From the NCBI RefSeq assembly GCF_900110415.1, contig NZ_FODR01000004.1, positions 186,001-250,000 of the forward strand: 64,000 nt of DNA, given 5' to 3'. Below the pieces are notes generated by a model. That model did no database searches, was not told the DNA's origin, and saw nothing but the letters and a program-made list of their open reading frames with translations. A program made the position numbers and the translations under genes. This document shows positions 51,652-59,923 of this stretch, one piece after another (position 1 is the first letter of the stretch; each line of letters begins with the position of its first letter). The DNA comes from Mucilaginibacter sp. OK283. GTDB taxonomy: Bacteria > Bacteroidota > Bacteroidia > Sphingobacteriales > Sphingobacteriaceae.

Positions 51652-51836
51652 CAGAAGCTGTCTTAATTTGAATTATGAACGTTTTCGTAATTTTGATGAA
51701 GCACATATCCACGCGTCATTGCGAGGTACGAAGCAATCCCCTTACTCACAGGGCAGCTTTGCAGGTCCGATTTGTATCGTTGGGATTGCTTCGTACCTCA
51801 ATGACGGTTTGTTTTTTTAATTTTAGACAGCCTCTC
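51652..51836. repeat. Composite palindrome bounded by AGAAGCTGTCT and AGACAGCCTCT
   Basis: The outer ends 51652-51662 and 51825-51835 are inverted copies. Inside lies the third GGTACGAAG palindrome (arms 51714-51740 and 51782-51807, with a two-base difference in length). AGAGGCTGTCT also occurs at 47436. The short frames that read CEVRSNP in this region are repeat artefacts, not genes. Confidence 0.7.
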
Positions 51837-52476
51837 AAGTTATCTCATCAATACTTTGATCAAGTAAAGCACCATTAACAGGATATGCCCCGGTTTGCCA
51901 AATTTTTTTATCAAATGGTGGCAAGGTTTTGTCTTCCTTAAAATGTTGGCCCAATAAATTAAAACTCATAAACTCATCGCTGCCGGGTTGGCGGATGATT
52001 TCAAATTCGGTGTTTGGGAAATTATTTTGGCAATCGCCTTCATCCAAGTACTGTCCCCATAAAAACAAGGTTTTCTTTCGGTTTTTATCAGTAACGTCAA
52101 TATAAAAAGCCGACCCAAAATCATCAAAATCAGCTCTTTTTATCGCTCTTGATGTTTTAACAGTAATAATTTCAACCTGCCCGGTTTTAATGGCACTTAT
52201 CTTTTTGGCGTTACTAAGTGGCGTTACAAACTTATTGCAAATAAATACCGCTAAGGCCGAGGCAATAGCTAAAACGAGTAAACAGGCTATAATTTGAGTT
52301 GCCGCCGGTTCCGTCCCAAATTTTTTGTAAATAACATGCAGCGCCATAAAAAGAATAAGGTACACAACAACGGTAGCAGTAACAAAACCCTCCAGGCGCT
52401 TATAAAGGCTGGGGAGCTTTTTTAGCTGCTGTTCCTGTTGCTCGGCAGTTAGTCCTTTTAGTGTGTATTTGATCAT
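51835..52476 (-). CDS. Membrane protein with C-terminal soluble domain, unknown function
   Basis: A 213-residue protein. The N-terminal MIKYTLKGLTAEQQEQQLKKLPSLYKRLEGF is charged; two hydrophobic helices follow at about 32-50 and 60-80. The C-terminal 130 residues are soluble, with strands (VEIITVKTSRAIKRADFDDFGSAFYIDVTDKNRKKTLFLWGQYLDEGD). No family was recognised. Its last codons touch the composite repeat at 51825-51835. Confidence 0.62.
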   Translation of the reverse strand: MIKYTLKGLTAEQQEQQLKKLPSLYKRLEGFVTATVVVYLILFMALHVIYKKFGTEPAATQIIACLLVLAIASALAVFICNKFVTPLSNAKKISAIKTGQVEIITVKTSRAIKRADFDDFGSAFYIDVTDKNRKKTLFLWGQYLDEGDCQNNFPNTEFEIIRQPGSDEFMSFNLLGQHFKEDKTLPPFDKKIWQTGAYPVNGALLDQSIDEIT

Positions 52477-52527
52477 GACGGTTGTTTATCATGTACCTCC
52501 GGTTATGGACTATTATTGAAAGGCTTG

Positions 52528-52947
52528 TTATTTATTCAGAAAATTCTCTACCCCCAGCCTGTATGAGTCCATACCAAAACCGGCAATAACGCCCTTGCAG
52601 CTTGCAGCCAGCATAGAGTGATGCCTGAACTCTTCGCGTTTATATACGTTAGATATATGCACCTCGATAACCGGCGTATTGATAGCCGCGATAGCATCGG
52701 CAATGGCGATAGAGGTATGGGTGTAAGCGCCCGCGTTTATCACAATGCCATCATAACTAAAGCCAATTTCGTGAAGTTTATTTATAATTTCGCCTTCAAC
52801 ATTACTTTGGTAGTAGGCTATATCTACGGCCGGGTAACGCGCACGCAGTTGTTCAAGGTAACCCTCAAAGCTGGTATCGCCGTAAATGGATTTTTCGCGA
52901 ACGCCGAGCAGGTTTAAATTGGGGCCGTTTATAATTTGTATCTTCAT
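52528..52947 (-). CDS. aroQ: 3-dehydroquinate dehydratase, type II
   Basis: From the ATG at 52947, 139 residues (an upstream ATG at 52980 would add a poor 11-residue leader). MKIQIINGPNLNLLGVREKSIYG is the AroQ N-terminus with the catalytic tyrosine (IYG) and arginine (VRE); NAGAYTHTSIAIADAI and PVIEVHISNVYKREEFRHHS hold the active-site N, H and the final histidine and arginine. It dehydrates 3-dehydroquinate in the shikimate pathway. A heptamer double array fills its upstream gap. Confidence 0.94.
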   Translation of the reverse strand: MKIQIINGPNLNLLGVREKSIYGDTSFEGYLEQLRARYPAVDIAYYQSNVEGEIINKLHEIGFSYDGIVINAGAYTHTSIAIADAIAAINTPVIEVHISNVYKREEFRHHSMLAASCKGVIAGFGMDSYRLGVENFLNK

Positions 52948-52974
52948 TGCTCCAAACTTAAGTATAAAAATGCG

Positions 52975-53109
52975 AATCAAGAATCAAGAGCCAGGAATCA
53001 AGATAAGCACAAAAAAGCATAATGTGAAAATATAGCTTTATAATCTATTCTTCCATCGAAGGTGACCAAAATATCCTAATATTGCTTTCTTGATTCTTGT
53101 ATCTTGATT
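52975..53109. repeat. Complementary heptamer arrays between aroQ and xerD
   Basis: From 52975: AATCAAG, AATCAAG, AGCCAGG, AATCAAG. From 53089: CTTGATT, CTTGTAT, CTTGATT. The arms are exact reverse complements in their main word, separated by about 85 bases. They lie between the divergent starts of aroQ and xerD, so neither strand has an mRNA 3' end here. Confidence 0.8.
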
Positions 53110-53139
53110 CTTTCTTATATACATTAAATTAAAATCAAT

Positions 53140-54039
53140 TTGGATTGGCGTTCGGCAATAAAAGGTTTCCAGGCTTATTTGAAATTAGAGAAATCGCTGG
53201 CCGATAATTCTGTGGAGGCCTATAGCCGGGATATAGAAAAACTATACCAGTTTGCCGAAACCAAGCCATTTAAGCTGAAGCCGGAAACCATTACTTTAAC
53301 CGATTTGCGGGAGTTTATTACCTGGGCCGCCGAACTGGGCATGATCCCGTCGTCGCAGGCACGCATCCTATCGGGCATCAAGGCTTTTTATAAATACATG
53401 CTGATGGAGGATCTGATAAAAAGTGATCCGTCGGAGTTATTGGAATCGCCCAAAATTCGGCGTAAACTGCCCGATACACTCAGCTACCAGGATATTAATA
53501 AACTGATAGCCGCCATCGACCTATCCAAACCCGAAGGCCCGCGCAACAAAGCGATATTAGAAACCTTGTACGGCAGCGGCTTGCGGGTATCTGAATTAAC
53601 CGAGCTAAAGCTATCTAACCTGTACCTGGATATTGAATTTATAAAAGTGACCGGCAAGGGCAATAAAGAACGCCTGGTACCCATAGGTGCCGAGGCCATC
53701 AAAGCCATTAAAATTTATATCGAAAACCTTCGGGTGCACATCCCCATTAAAAAAGGCGAAGACGATATTGTGTTTTTAAACAGGAGGGGGGCTCGCCTTA
53801 GCCGCCAGATGATATTTTTGATGATCCAGGACCTGGCGCAAACTATCGGCCTAAAAAAAACAATCAGCCCGCACACCTTCCGCCACTCCTTTGCCACCCA
53901 CCTGGTTGAAGGCGGCGCCGACCTGCGTGCCGTACAGGAAATGCTGGGCCACGAAAGCATAACCACTACCGAAATTTATACTCACCTGGATAGGGAGTAT
54001 CTGAAAAGCACGATAAGCCAGTTTCACCCGAGGTCGTGA
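53140..54039 (+). CDS. xerD: Tyrosine recombinase XerD
   Basis: A 299-residue tyrosine recombinase with a TTG start (DWRSAIKGFQAYLKLEKSLADNSVEAYSRDI). Catalytic residues are R149 (YGSGLRVSEL), K173 (TGKGNKERLV), H245 and R248 (HTFRHSFATHL), H271 (LGHES) and Y280 (EIYTHL). The length and the HPRS end fit XerD rather than a phage integrase. With XerC it resolves chromosome dimers at dif. The stop codon lies at the first unit of a 14-copy heptamer array. Nearby mobile genes are absent. Confidence 0.92.
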   Translation: MDWRSAIKGFQAYLKLEKSLADNSVEAYSRDIEKLYQFAETKPFKLKPETITLTDLREFITWAAELGMIPSSQARILSGIKAFYKYMLMEDLIKSDPSELLESPKIRRKLPDTLSYQDINKLIAAIDLSKPEGPRNKAILETLYGSGLRVSELTELKLSNLYLDIEFIKVTGKGNKERLVPIGAEAIKAIKIYIENLRVHIPIKKGEDDIVFLNRRGARLSRQMIFLMIQDLAQTIGLKKTISPHTFRHSFATHLVEGGADLRAVQEMLGHESITTTEIYTHLDREYLKSTISQFHPRS

Positions 54040-54135
54040 GTAGTGAGTAGTGAGTAGTGAGTTGTGAGTTGTGAGTAGTGAGTAGTGAGTAGTGAGTAGT
54101 GAGTAGTGAGTTGTGAGTTGTGAGTTGTGAGTTGT
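54038..54135. repeat. Fourteen tandem heptamers (GAGTAGT/GAGTTGT) at the xerD stop
   Basis: Fourteen contiguous 7-bp units, 98 bases, each GAGTAGT or GAGTTGT. The array begins inside the xerD stop codon. It is the longest and cleanest array in the window and has no complementary arm, so it can be used to test for copy-number change. The rest of the gap to 54279 includes AAATCTGTTCAATCCGGG, a word pattern without assigned role. Confidence 0.9.
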
Positions 54136-54279
54136 CAGTAAAATAGCCGTCAAGATAATCAAAATCTGAAAAAATCTGGCAAATCTGTTCAATCCGGGTT
54201 CAGACAAACTGCTGAGGTGGATTTGCTTTCCTTCGCAAAATATCCTGCCAACCGCAAACTCAAAACTGCCAACTGGTTA

Positions 54280-54699
54280 TTAAATAGTATACTGCGCAAT
54301 CACATCCTCAGGGACCTTGGCACTTCTTCCGGTAGCCATATCAATCATTACGTAATCAAAATAGCCGTCGCAGCATACTTTGCCGGTGGCTTTGTTGCTT
54401 AGGCTGAATTTTACGCGGCAACCTTTATCGTCGATGCTTTCGATACCGGTTTTTACAATGAAGTAGTCGCCCATGGCGAGGGCACGTTTATAATCTACGT
54501 GGGCCGTGCGTACTACCCAGCCAAAACCGCGCTCCATAAATTTTTCCATAGCCATGCCGTAGCAACGTTCCATCTGATCGTACCGGGCGGCCAATACATA
54601 ATCAAAATATTTGCTGTTGTGTACGTGCTGAAACATGTCGATATCGTCCGGGCGTACACGAAACTCGCTTTCGAAGGTAGAGTAGATGGGAGTATCCAT
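54280..54699 (-). CDS. Acyl-CoA thioesterase (4HBT/YbgC-like hot-dog fold)
   Basis: A 139-residue hot-dog protein. FRVRPDDIDMFQHVHNSKYFDYVLAARYDQMER is the 4-hydroxybenzoyl-CoA thioesterase signature with the catalytic aspartate (DDIDMFQHVHN) and helix. GWVVRTAHVDYKRALAMGDYFIVKT forms the strands. It hydrolyses acyl-CoA; the chain is unknown. It stands between repeat regions and is divergent from the M61 peptidase gene. Confidence 0.86.
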   Translation of the reverse strand: MDTPIYSTFESEFRVRPDDIDMFQHVHNSKYFDYVLAARYDQMERCYGMAMEKFMERGFGWVVRTAHVDYKRALAMGDYFIVKTGIESIDDKGCRVKFSLSNKATGKVCCDGYFDYVMIDMATGRSAKVPEDVIAQYTI

Positions 54700-54708
54700 A
54701 GGGCAAAT

Positions 54709-54775
54709 ATAATGATTGGGTTGGAGAGTGGTTGATTGGTTGATTGGTTGATTAAGTTGATTGGTTGTATTTTAA
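54709..54775. repeat. 8-bp repeat array (GGTTGATT type) upstream of the thioesterase
   Basis: GGTTGATT occurs three times in tandem and continues with AAGTTGAT and TGGTTG. The words match the degenerate array at 22540-22600. The array lies between two divergent genes. Confidence 0.65.
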
Positions 54776-54869
54776 GTTATAAAGAGGGTGGACTTAGCCC
54801 GATGAAAATATATTTGAGCGTTACAAAGTTAGCGGCGGTTTTTCTATATTCGGAAAACTCTTATCTGCC

Positions 54870-56675
54870 ATGAAAATATTATGCAAGGGGTGGTTGATCG
54901 CCGCCCTGTTTTTAAGCGCTAACTCCTTTGCCCAGCAGCAACCTGTAAATATGCAATACGCTGTATCTATGGAGCAGGCAGCTGATCATCTTTACCATGT
55001 TGAGCTTACTAACAAAACGCCCGGTAAAGCACTCGATTTTAACATGTGTGCCTGGACTCCAGGCTACTACCAGCTTATTGATTTTGCCGCCGCGGTACAA
55101 AATTTTAAAGTAACCGATAGCAAAGGCGTAAACCTGAAGTGGCAAAAGGCCTCGGAAAATACCTGGCGCGTCTATCACAACAGCCCTGGCGCAATAAAAA
55201 TTTCGTATGATGTTAAAGCCACGGTGCCCTTTGTGGGCAATATTTACCTTGATGAAACACGGGGATATATTACCCCCGGCGGTTTGTTCATGTACCTGGA
55301 TAATGAACTGCGGCATCCGGTTACCATAAAAATGCAACCCTATAGCAAATGGAATGCAATGGTGGCCACGGGTTTAGATACGGTTGCAGGTAAATGTCAC
55401 CTGTACAAAGCCGATAATTTTGATGTGCTGTATGATAGCCCCTTTTTAATGGGCGAACTGGAAGTGCTGCCTCCGTTTACGGTTAAAAATAAACCACACA
55501 ATTTTATTGGTTATAAGTTACCTGAGTTTGACAGGCAGGCATTTATGGACGATTTGAAAAAGATTGTGGTTGCGGGCAGCAACATCATTGGCGAAATACC
55601 CTATACGCACTATACCTTTTTATCAATAGGTGCCGGGGGCGGCGGTATCGAACATTTAAACTCATCGTCGTTAAGTTTTAGCGGGGGGGAGGGCTTTAAT
55701 TCGCCTGAGGCTAAAAAGAGGCTTTACAACTTTATAGCCCACGAGTATTTTCACCATTATAATGTTAAACGCATCAGGCCGGTTGAATTGGGGCCGTTTG
55801 ATTATTCGAAAGAGAACCACACCAATATGCTTTGGGTATCTGAAGGGTTTACGGTTTATTACGAATATATGATAACAAGGCGCGCCAGTTTAATGACGGC
55901 CGAAGATATGCTTGATGATTTTAGCGGTAATATTAGAAACTATGAGAATAAGCCGGGCCATTTTTACCAGTCGGCCACCCAGGCCAGTTATAATACCTGG
56001 AACGACGGGCCAAACGGGCGGGTAAATGAGGATATTAATAAAACCATATCCTATTATGATAAAGGCCCTGTGCTTGGCCTAATGCTTGATTTTAACATCA
56101 GGCATGCTACCCAAAATAAAAAAACACTTGATGATGTAATGCGGCTGCTTTACTACAAATACTATAAAAAGCTTAACCGGGGCTTTACCGAGAAGGAATT
56201 TAGGGCCGAGTGCGAAAAAATGGCCGGCACGCCAATGCCCGAAGTGTTTGAATATGCTTCGACGGTTAAGCCGCCCGATTACCCAAAATACTTTGCTTAC
56301 GGTGGTTTACGGATAGATACCAACGCTACTGTTACCTATACCTCATGGGCCGGCATTAATTACAGGCAGCGACGGGATACGCTGATGATTGGCACCGTTG
56401 AACCCAATTCGCCTGCCTGGGACAAAGGCATAAGGGGTGGAACAAAAATTTTAACCGTTGAAGGCCAACCGGCAACGCAAAAATTATTAGACCATACACT
56501 GGAAGCAAAAAACACTGGCGATGCTTTAACGCTCACCATACAAAAAGGAACCGAGAAACGCGACATAACTATCATACTGGGCAGTAAAAAAGAAAAAACT
56601 TTTAAGATAAGTCCGCTACCTAATCCCGATCCGTTACAGGCGGCTATTTATAAAAGCTGGATAGGGAATTTGTAA
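54870..56675 (+). CDS. M61-family glycyl aminopeptidase with PDZ domain
   Basis: A 601-residue exported peptidase (signal peptide 1-21, ending ANSFAQ). The zinc site is HEYFHHYN (HExxH from residue 291) with the third ligand in VSEGFTVYYE about 33 residues on. GGGGIEHLNSSSL precedes it. A PDZ domain occupies about 505-570 (IGTVEPNSPAWDKGIRGGTKILTVEGQPA). M61 enzymes cleave N-terminal glycine or alanine from peptides. It stands alone on its strand before rpsO. Confidence 0.9.
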   Translation: MKILCKGWLIAALFLSANSFAQQQPVNMQYAVSMEQAADHLYHVELTNKTPGKALDFNMCAWTPGYYQLIDFAAAVQNFKVTDSKGVNLKWQKASENTWRVYHNSPGAIKISYDVKATVPFVGNIYLDETRGYITPGGLFMYLDNELRHPVTIKMQPYSKWNAMVATGLDTVAGKCHLYKADNFDVLYDSPFLMGELEVLPPFTVKNKPHNFIGYKLPEFDRQAFMDDLKKIVVAGSNIIGEIPYTHYTFLSIGAGGGGIEHLNSSSLSFSGGEGFNSPEAKKRLYNFIAHEYFHHYNVKRIRPVELGPFDYSKENHTNMLWVSEGFTVYYEYMITRRASLMTAEDMLDDFSGNIRNYENKPGHFYQSATQASYNTWNDGPNGRVNEDINKTISYYDKGPVLGLMLDFNIRHATQNKKTLDDVMRLLYYKYYKKLNRGFTEKEFRAECEKMAGTPMPEVFEYASTVKPPDYPKYFAYGGLRIDTNATVTYTSWAGINYRQRRDTLMIGTVEPNSPAWDKGIRGGTKILTVEGQPATQKLLDHTLEAKNTGDALTLTIQKGTEKRDITIILGSKKEKTFKISPLPNPDPLQAAIYKSWIGNL

Positions 56676-56740
56676 AGTCGAAAACAACTTGCAACTTTTG
56701 AGATAATCAGCGGGTTAGAAGTAATCAACCACTCACCAAC

Positions 56741-56775
56741 TTTTGAATTTTGAATTTTTACTTTTGAATTTAATC
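56741..56775. repeat. Heptamer array (TTTTGAA type) upstream of rpsO
   Basis: TTTTGAA, TTTTGAA, TTTTTAC, TTTTGAA, TTTAATC in register, ending 2 bases before the rpsO -7 box. It thus occupies the -33 promoter region. The same TTTGAAT word lies before rpmE2. Confidence 0.7.
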
Positions 56776-56777
56776 AC

Positions 56778-56785
56778 TATCTTTG
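56778..56785 (+). promoter_or_regulatory. -7 box of rpsO (TATCTTTG)
   Basis: An exact TAnnTTTG match about 47 bases before the rpsO ATG. Upstream TTTG words belong to the heptamer array, and none has the usual 19-base spacing. Confidence 0.55.
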
Positions 56786-56832
56786 CACCCACAATTAACA
56801 AAAGTATTTAACGCTTTAATATTATTCACGTA

Positions 56833-57111
56833 ATGTATTTAGGTAAAGAGACAAAGGCAGAGATCTTTGCAAAACACGGTAAGGGTGCTACAGACACTGG
56901 TTCAACCGAAGGTCAGGTAGCATTATTCACTCACCGCATCGCACACTTAACTGGTCACCTTAAGAAAAACAAACACGATTTTTCTACCCAGTTATCACTG
57001 CAAAAATTAGTAGGTAAACGCCGCGGATTGTTAGCGTACCTGTACAAAAAAGACATTGAAAGATATCGTGCTATCATCAAAGCTTTACAGCTAAGGGATA
57101 TCATTAAATAA
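56833..57111 (+). CDS. rpsO: 30S ribosomal protein S15
   Basis: A 92-residue protein starting MYLGKETKAEIFAKHGKGATDTGSTEGQVALFTHRIAHLTGHL and ending RYRAIIKALQLRDIIK, the full S15 pattern (HKHDFSTQL-type core, GKRRGLLAYL). It binds 16S rRNA helices 20-22 early in 30S assembly. A terminator follows, then pnp, the same order as in many bacteria. A -7 box lies upstream. Confidence 0.97.
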   Translation: MYLGKETKAEIFAKHGKGATDTGSTEGQVALFTHRIAHLTGHLKKNKHDFSTQLSLQKLVGKRRGLLAYLYKKDIERYRAIIKALQLRDIIK

Positions 57112-57129
57112 TTCTCATACTTTTTATTG

Positions 57130-57162
57130 AAAAGCCATCCCGATTTTGTGGATGGCTTTTTT
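57130..57162 (+). terminator. Terminator of rpsO
   Basis: An 11-bp perfect stem (AAAAGCCATCC with GGATGGCTTTT) with a 9-base loop and a T-run, 18 bases after the rpsO stop. pnp therefore probably has its own promoter or depends on read-through. Confidence 0.85.
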
Positions 57163-57240
57163 ACTTTTGAAAAAATTATACACACACATAAAAAACCGGT
57201 GCGCTCCGAAAGATGAAAAGTGCACCACAACAAAAAGAAG

Positions 57241-59376
57241 ATGAGTTTAAACGTAATTAAAAAAGTTATTGATTTAGGTGACGGCCGCACCATTGAGATC
57301 GAAACAGGTAAACTGGCCAAACAGGCAGATGGGTCTGTAGTTATTAAAATGGGTGATACCATGTTATTGGCTACCGTAGTATCGTCGCCGGAAGCGAAAG
57401 AGGGAGTTGATTTTTTACCCCTTTCTGTTGATTACCAGGAAAAATACGCTGCCACCGGTCGTATCCCGGGTGGCTTTTTACGCCGCGAAGCGCGTTTGTC
57501 AGACTATGAGGTTTTAATCTCGCGTTTGGTTGACCGTGCTTTACGCCCGTTATTCCCTTCAGATTATCACGCTGATACACAAGTGATGATCTCTTTAATT
57601 TCTGCCGATAAAGATATCATGCCCGATTGCCTTGCCGGTTTGGCAGCATCGGCAGCATTAGCTGTATCTGATATTCCTTTTAATGGCCCTATCTCTGAAG
57701 TACGTGTTGCAAAAATTGATGGTCAGTTGGTAATTAACCCAACTTTAACCCAGCTTGAGCATGCTACTTTAGAATTTATTGTTGCAGGTAGCGAGCACGA
57801 TATCAACATGGTTGAAGGTGAATCGAAAGAGATCCAGGAAGCTGAATTGGTTGAAGCTATTAAATTTGCACACACTGCTATCAAAATTCAATGTTTAGCT
57901 CAAAAAGAGTTAACTATTGAAGTTGGCAAAACCGAAAAACGTGTTTACTGCCATGAAAACAGCAACGAAGATTTGAAAAAAGCAATCTATGCTGCTACTT
58001 ATGACCAGGTTTACGCAATCGCTTCTTCTGCATCTGCAAAAGACGAGCGCTCAGCAAAATTCAAAGAAGTTCGTGATACCTATATCGCTACTTTAGGCGA
58101 AATTGATGAGGTTACTAAATTCTTAGCTAAAAAATACTACCATGATGTGGAGTATGATGCTATCCGTAACCTGGTATTAGATGAAGGCAAGCGTTTAGAT
58201 GGCCGTTCAACTACCCAGATTCGCCCTATCTGGAGCGAAGTTGGTTATTTGCCGTCTGCACATGGTTCTGCCGTATTTACCCGTGGCGAAACACAATCGT
58301 TAACCACTGTTACTTTAGGTGCAAAAGATGATGAGCAAATGATTGATGGCGCGTTCATCAATGGTTACCAAAAATTCCTGTTGCATTATAATTTCCCGGG
58401 TTTCTCAACCGGCGAGGTTCGTCCTAACAGGGGTGCTGGTCGCCGCGAAATTGGTCATGGTAACCTGGCTATGCGTTCGTTAAAACAAGTACTACCATCT
58501 GAGGATGAAAATCCATATACCATCCGTATTGTTTCTGATATTCTTGAATCAAACGGTTCATCGTCAATGGCTACGGTTTGTGCCGGTACATTGGCTTTGA
58601 TGGATGCTGGTATCAAAATCAAATCGCCGGTATCTGGTATCGCGATGGGATTGATCACCAACGAAATGGGTACTAAATATGCTATCTTATCTGACATCCT
58701 GGGCGACGAAGATCATTTAGGTGATATGGACTTTAAAGTAACCGGTACCGCCAACGGTATTGTTGCTGTACAAATGGACTTGAAAATTAATGGCCTGTCG
58801 TACGAAGTGTTAACTAACGCTTTGAATCAGGCTAAAGATGGTCGTTTACATATCCTTGGCGAAATGGCTAAAACCATTACTGCCCCTCGTGTTGATCTGA
58901 AGCCACACGCTCCTCGTATTGTTACCATCAAAATTGATAAAGAATTTATTGGCGCAGTTATCGGGCCCGGTGGTAAAATTATCCAGGAAATGCAACGCGA
59001 AACCGGTGCAACTATTTCTATCGAAGAAAAAGACAACCAGGGTATCGTTCAGATTTTTGCCGACAATAAGGCATCTATCGATCAGGCTTTATCGCGTATC
59101 CGCAACATTGCTTCTAAACCAGAAGTTGGCGAGATATACGAAGGTAAAGTAAAATCAATTATGCCATTTGGCGCATTTGTTGAGATTATGCCAGGTAAAG
59201 ATGGTTTGTTACACATATCTGAAATAGACCACCGCAGGATCGAAAAAATGGACGGTATATTTGAGGTTGGCGACGAGGTAAGGGTTAAATTGCTTGATGT
59301 AGATAAACAAGGTAAACTTAAATTATCGCGTAAAGCACTGTTACCAAGGCCGGAAGCTCCAAAATCCGAAAAATAA
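57241..59376 (+). CDS. pnp: Polyribonucleotide nucleotidyltransferase (PNPase)
   Basis: From the ATG at 57241, 711 residues (an ORF start at 57220 adds seven unlikely residues). Two RNase PH-like domains are visible ([45 protein letters not shown] with [20 protein letters not shown]). They are followed by a KH domain ([16 protein letters not shown]) and an S1 domain ([29 protein letters not shown]). It degrades mRNA 3' to 5' with phosphate. A hairpin terminator follows directly. Confidence 0.97.
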   Translation: MSLNVIKKVIDLGDGRTIEIETGKLAKQADGSVVIKMGDTMLLATVVSSPEAKEGVDFLPLSVDYQEKYAATGRIPGGFLRREARLSDYEVLISRLVDRALRPLFPSDYHADTQVMISLISADKDIMPDCLAGLAASAALAVSDIPFNGPISEVRVAKIDGQLVINPTLTQLEHATLEFIVAGSEHDINMVEGESKEIQEAELVEAIKFAHTAIKIQCLAQKELTIEVGKTEKRVYCHENSNEDLKKAIYAATYDQVYAIASSASAKDERSAKFKEVRDTYIATLGEIDEVTKFLAKKYYHDVEYDAIRNLVLDEGKRLDGRSTTQIRPIWSEVGYLPSAHGSAVFTRGETQSLTTVTLGAKDDEQMIDGAFINGYQKFLLHYNFPGFSTGEVRPNRGAGRREIGHGNLAMRSLKQVLPSEDENPYTIRIVSDILESNGSSSMATVCAGTLALMDAGIKIKSPVSGIAMGLITNEMGTKYAILSDILGDEDHLGDMDFKVTGTANGIVAVQMDLKINGLSYEVLTNALNQAKDGRLHILGEMAKTITAPRVDLKPHAPRIVTIKIDKEFIGAVIGPGGKIIQEMQRETGATISIEEKDNQGIVQIFADNKASIDQALSRIRNIASKPEVGEIYEGKVKSIMPFGAFVEIMPGKDGLLHISEIDHRRIEKMDGIFEVGDEVRVKLLDVDKQGKLKLSRKALLPRPEAPKSEK

Positions 59377-59394
59377 TTGTAAATATTATATGTG

Positions 59395-59422
59395 CAAAAC
59401 CCTCTTTATGAGGGTTTTGTTA
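59395..59422 (+). terminator. Terminator of pnp
   Basis: A 10-bp stem (CAAAACCCTC with GAGGGTTTTG) and TTTAT loop, followed by TTATTTTTG, 19 bases after the stop codon. Confidence 0.85.
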
Positions 59423-59544
59423 TTTTTGCTTGTTTTTTTTACACTTTTTTTGAAAAAATTAAAACAAAAGTGGGATGTTTAAACTTTATATCAGTTCATA
59501 GATAGTTGAATAAACCATAAAATCCGATCCTGCTTGTAAAAACG

Positions 59545-59817
59545 ATGACCCCTGCTACAAATGATCCTTTAGATTTTCTTAATAGCAATCCGCAGGGAAT
59601 ACAATCGGCTACACAAACCGATTTAGTTCAATTGCTGCTATATGAAATCATCCGGGTTAAAGAATTAATACTGTATTATGACTCCATTCCCAATGGAGGT
59701 GGTCAGCTTGGCTCATCAATTTTGAATGAGCTGGTATCAGAAGCCTATCAATCGCTTGTAAACTACGATACAGTACTGATGAAGAAGTACTACGACTTGT
59801 TGCTAAACTGCGATTAA
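59545..59817 (+). CDS. Small helical hypothetical protein
   Basis: A 90-residue acidic protein starting MTPATNDPLDFLNSNPQGIQSATQTDLVQLLLYEIIRVKELILYYDSIP. Most of it appears alpha-helical with a polar linker (NGGGQLGSSILNELVSEAYQSLVNYDTVLMKKYYDLLLNCD). Composition is protein-like and the start is well separated from pnp. No known family was recognised. Confidence 0.6.
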   Translation: MTPATNDPLDFLNSNPQGIQSATQTDLVQLLLYEIIRVKELILYYDSIPNGGGQLGSSILNELVSEAYQSLVNYDTVLMKKYYDLLLNCD

Positions 59818-59819
59818 GC

Positions 59820-59865
59820 TGCATATGTGCAGATATGCAGATTTTAGATGTGCAGATGTTTACTT
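59820..59865. repeat. Short TGCAGAT-type repeats after the small protein
   Basis: ATGTGCAG, ATATGCAG, ATTTTAG, ATGTGCAG follow in mixed 8- and 7-bp steps right after the stop codon at 59815-59817. It is a weaker member of the array family. Confidence 0.5.
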
Positions 59866-59912
59866 AAGATAAAACTTTACAAATAATTGCCAATTGCAAT
59901 GTTGGGGATTTA

Positions 59913-59920
59913 TATATTTG
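59913..59920 (+). promoter_or_regulatory. -7 box of rpe (TATATTTG)
   Basis: An exact TAnnTTTG match ending 3 bases before the ATG at 59924; transcription would start at the start codon, so the mRNA is probably leaderless. It also shows that codons upstream of 59924 are not used. Confidence 0.55.
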
Positions 59921-59923
59921 CAC

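Noticed and set aside
51584..51878. Frames giving CEVRSNP-like peptides near 51.7 kb
   Set aside because: Known artefact type produced by dispersed palindromes; the arms are inverted copies.
53140..54039. XerD as an integrase of a mobile element carrying nearby genes
   Set aside because: Length and ends fit the housekeeping XerD, and no excisionase, attachment repeat or mobile cargo lies around it.
54038..54135. CRISPR-like or coding explanation for the 14-unit array
   Set aside because: The units are 7 bp with no spacers, and no plausible frame with protein character crosses them.
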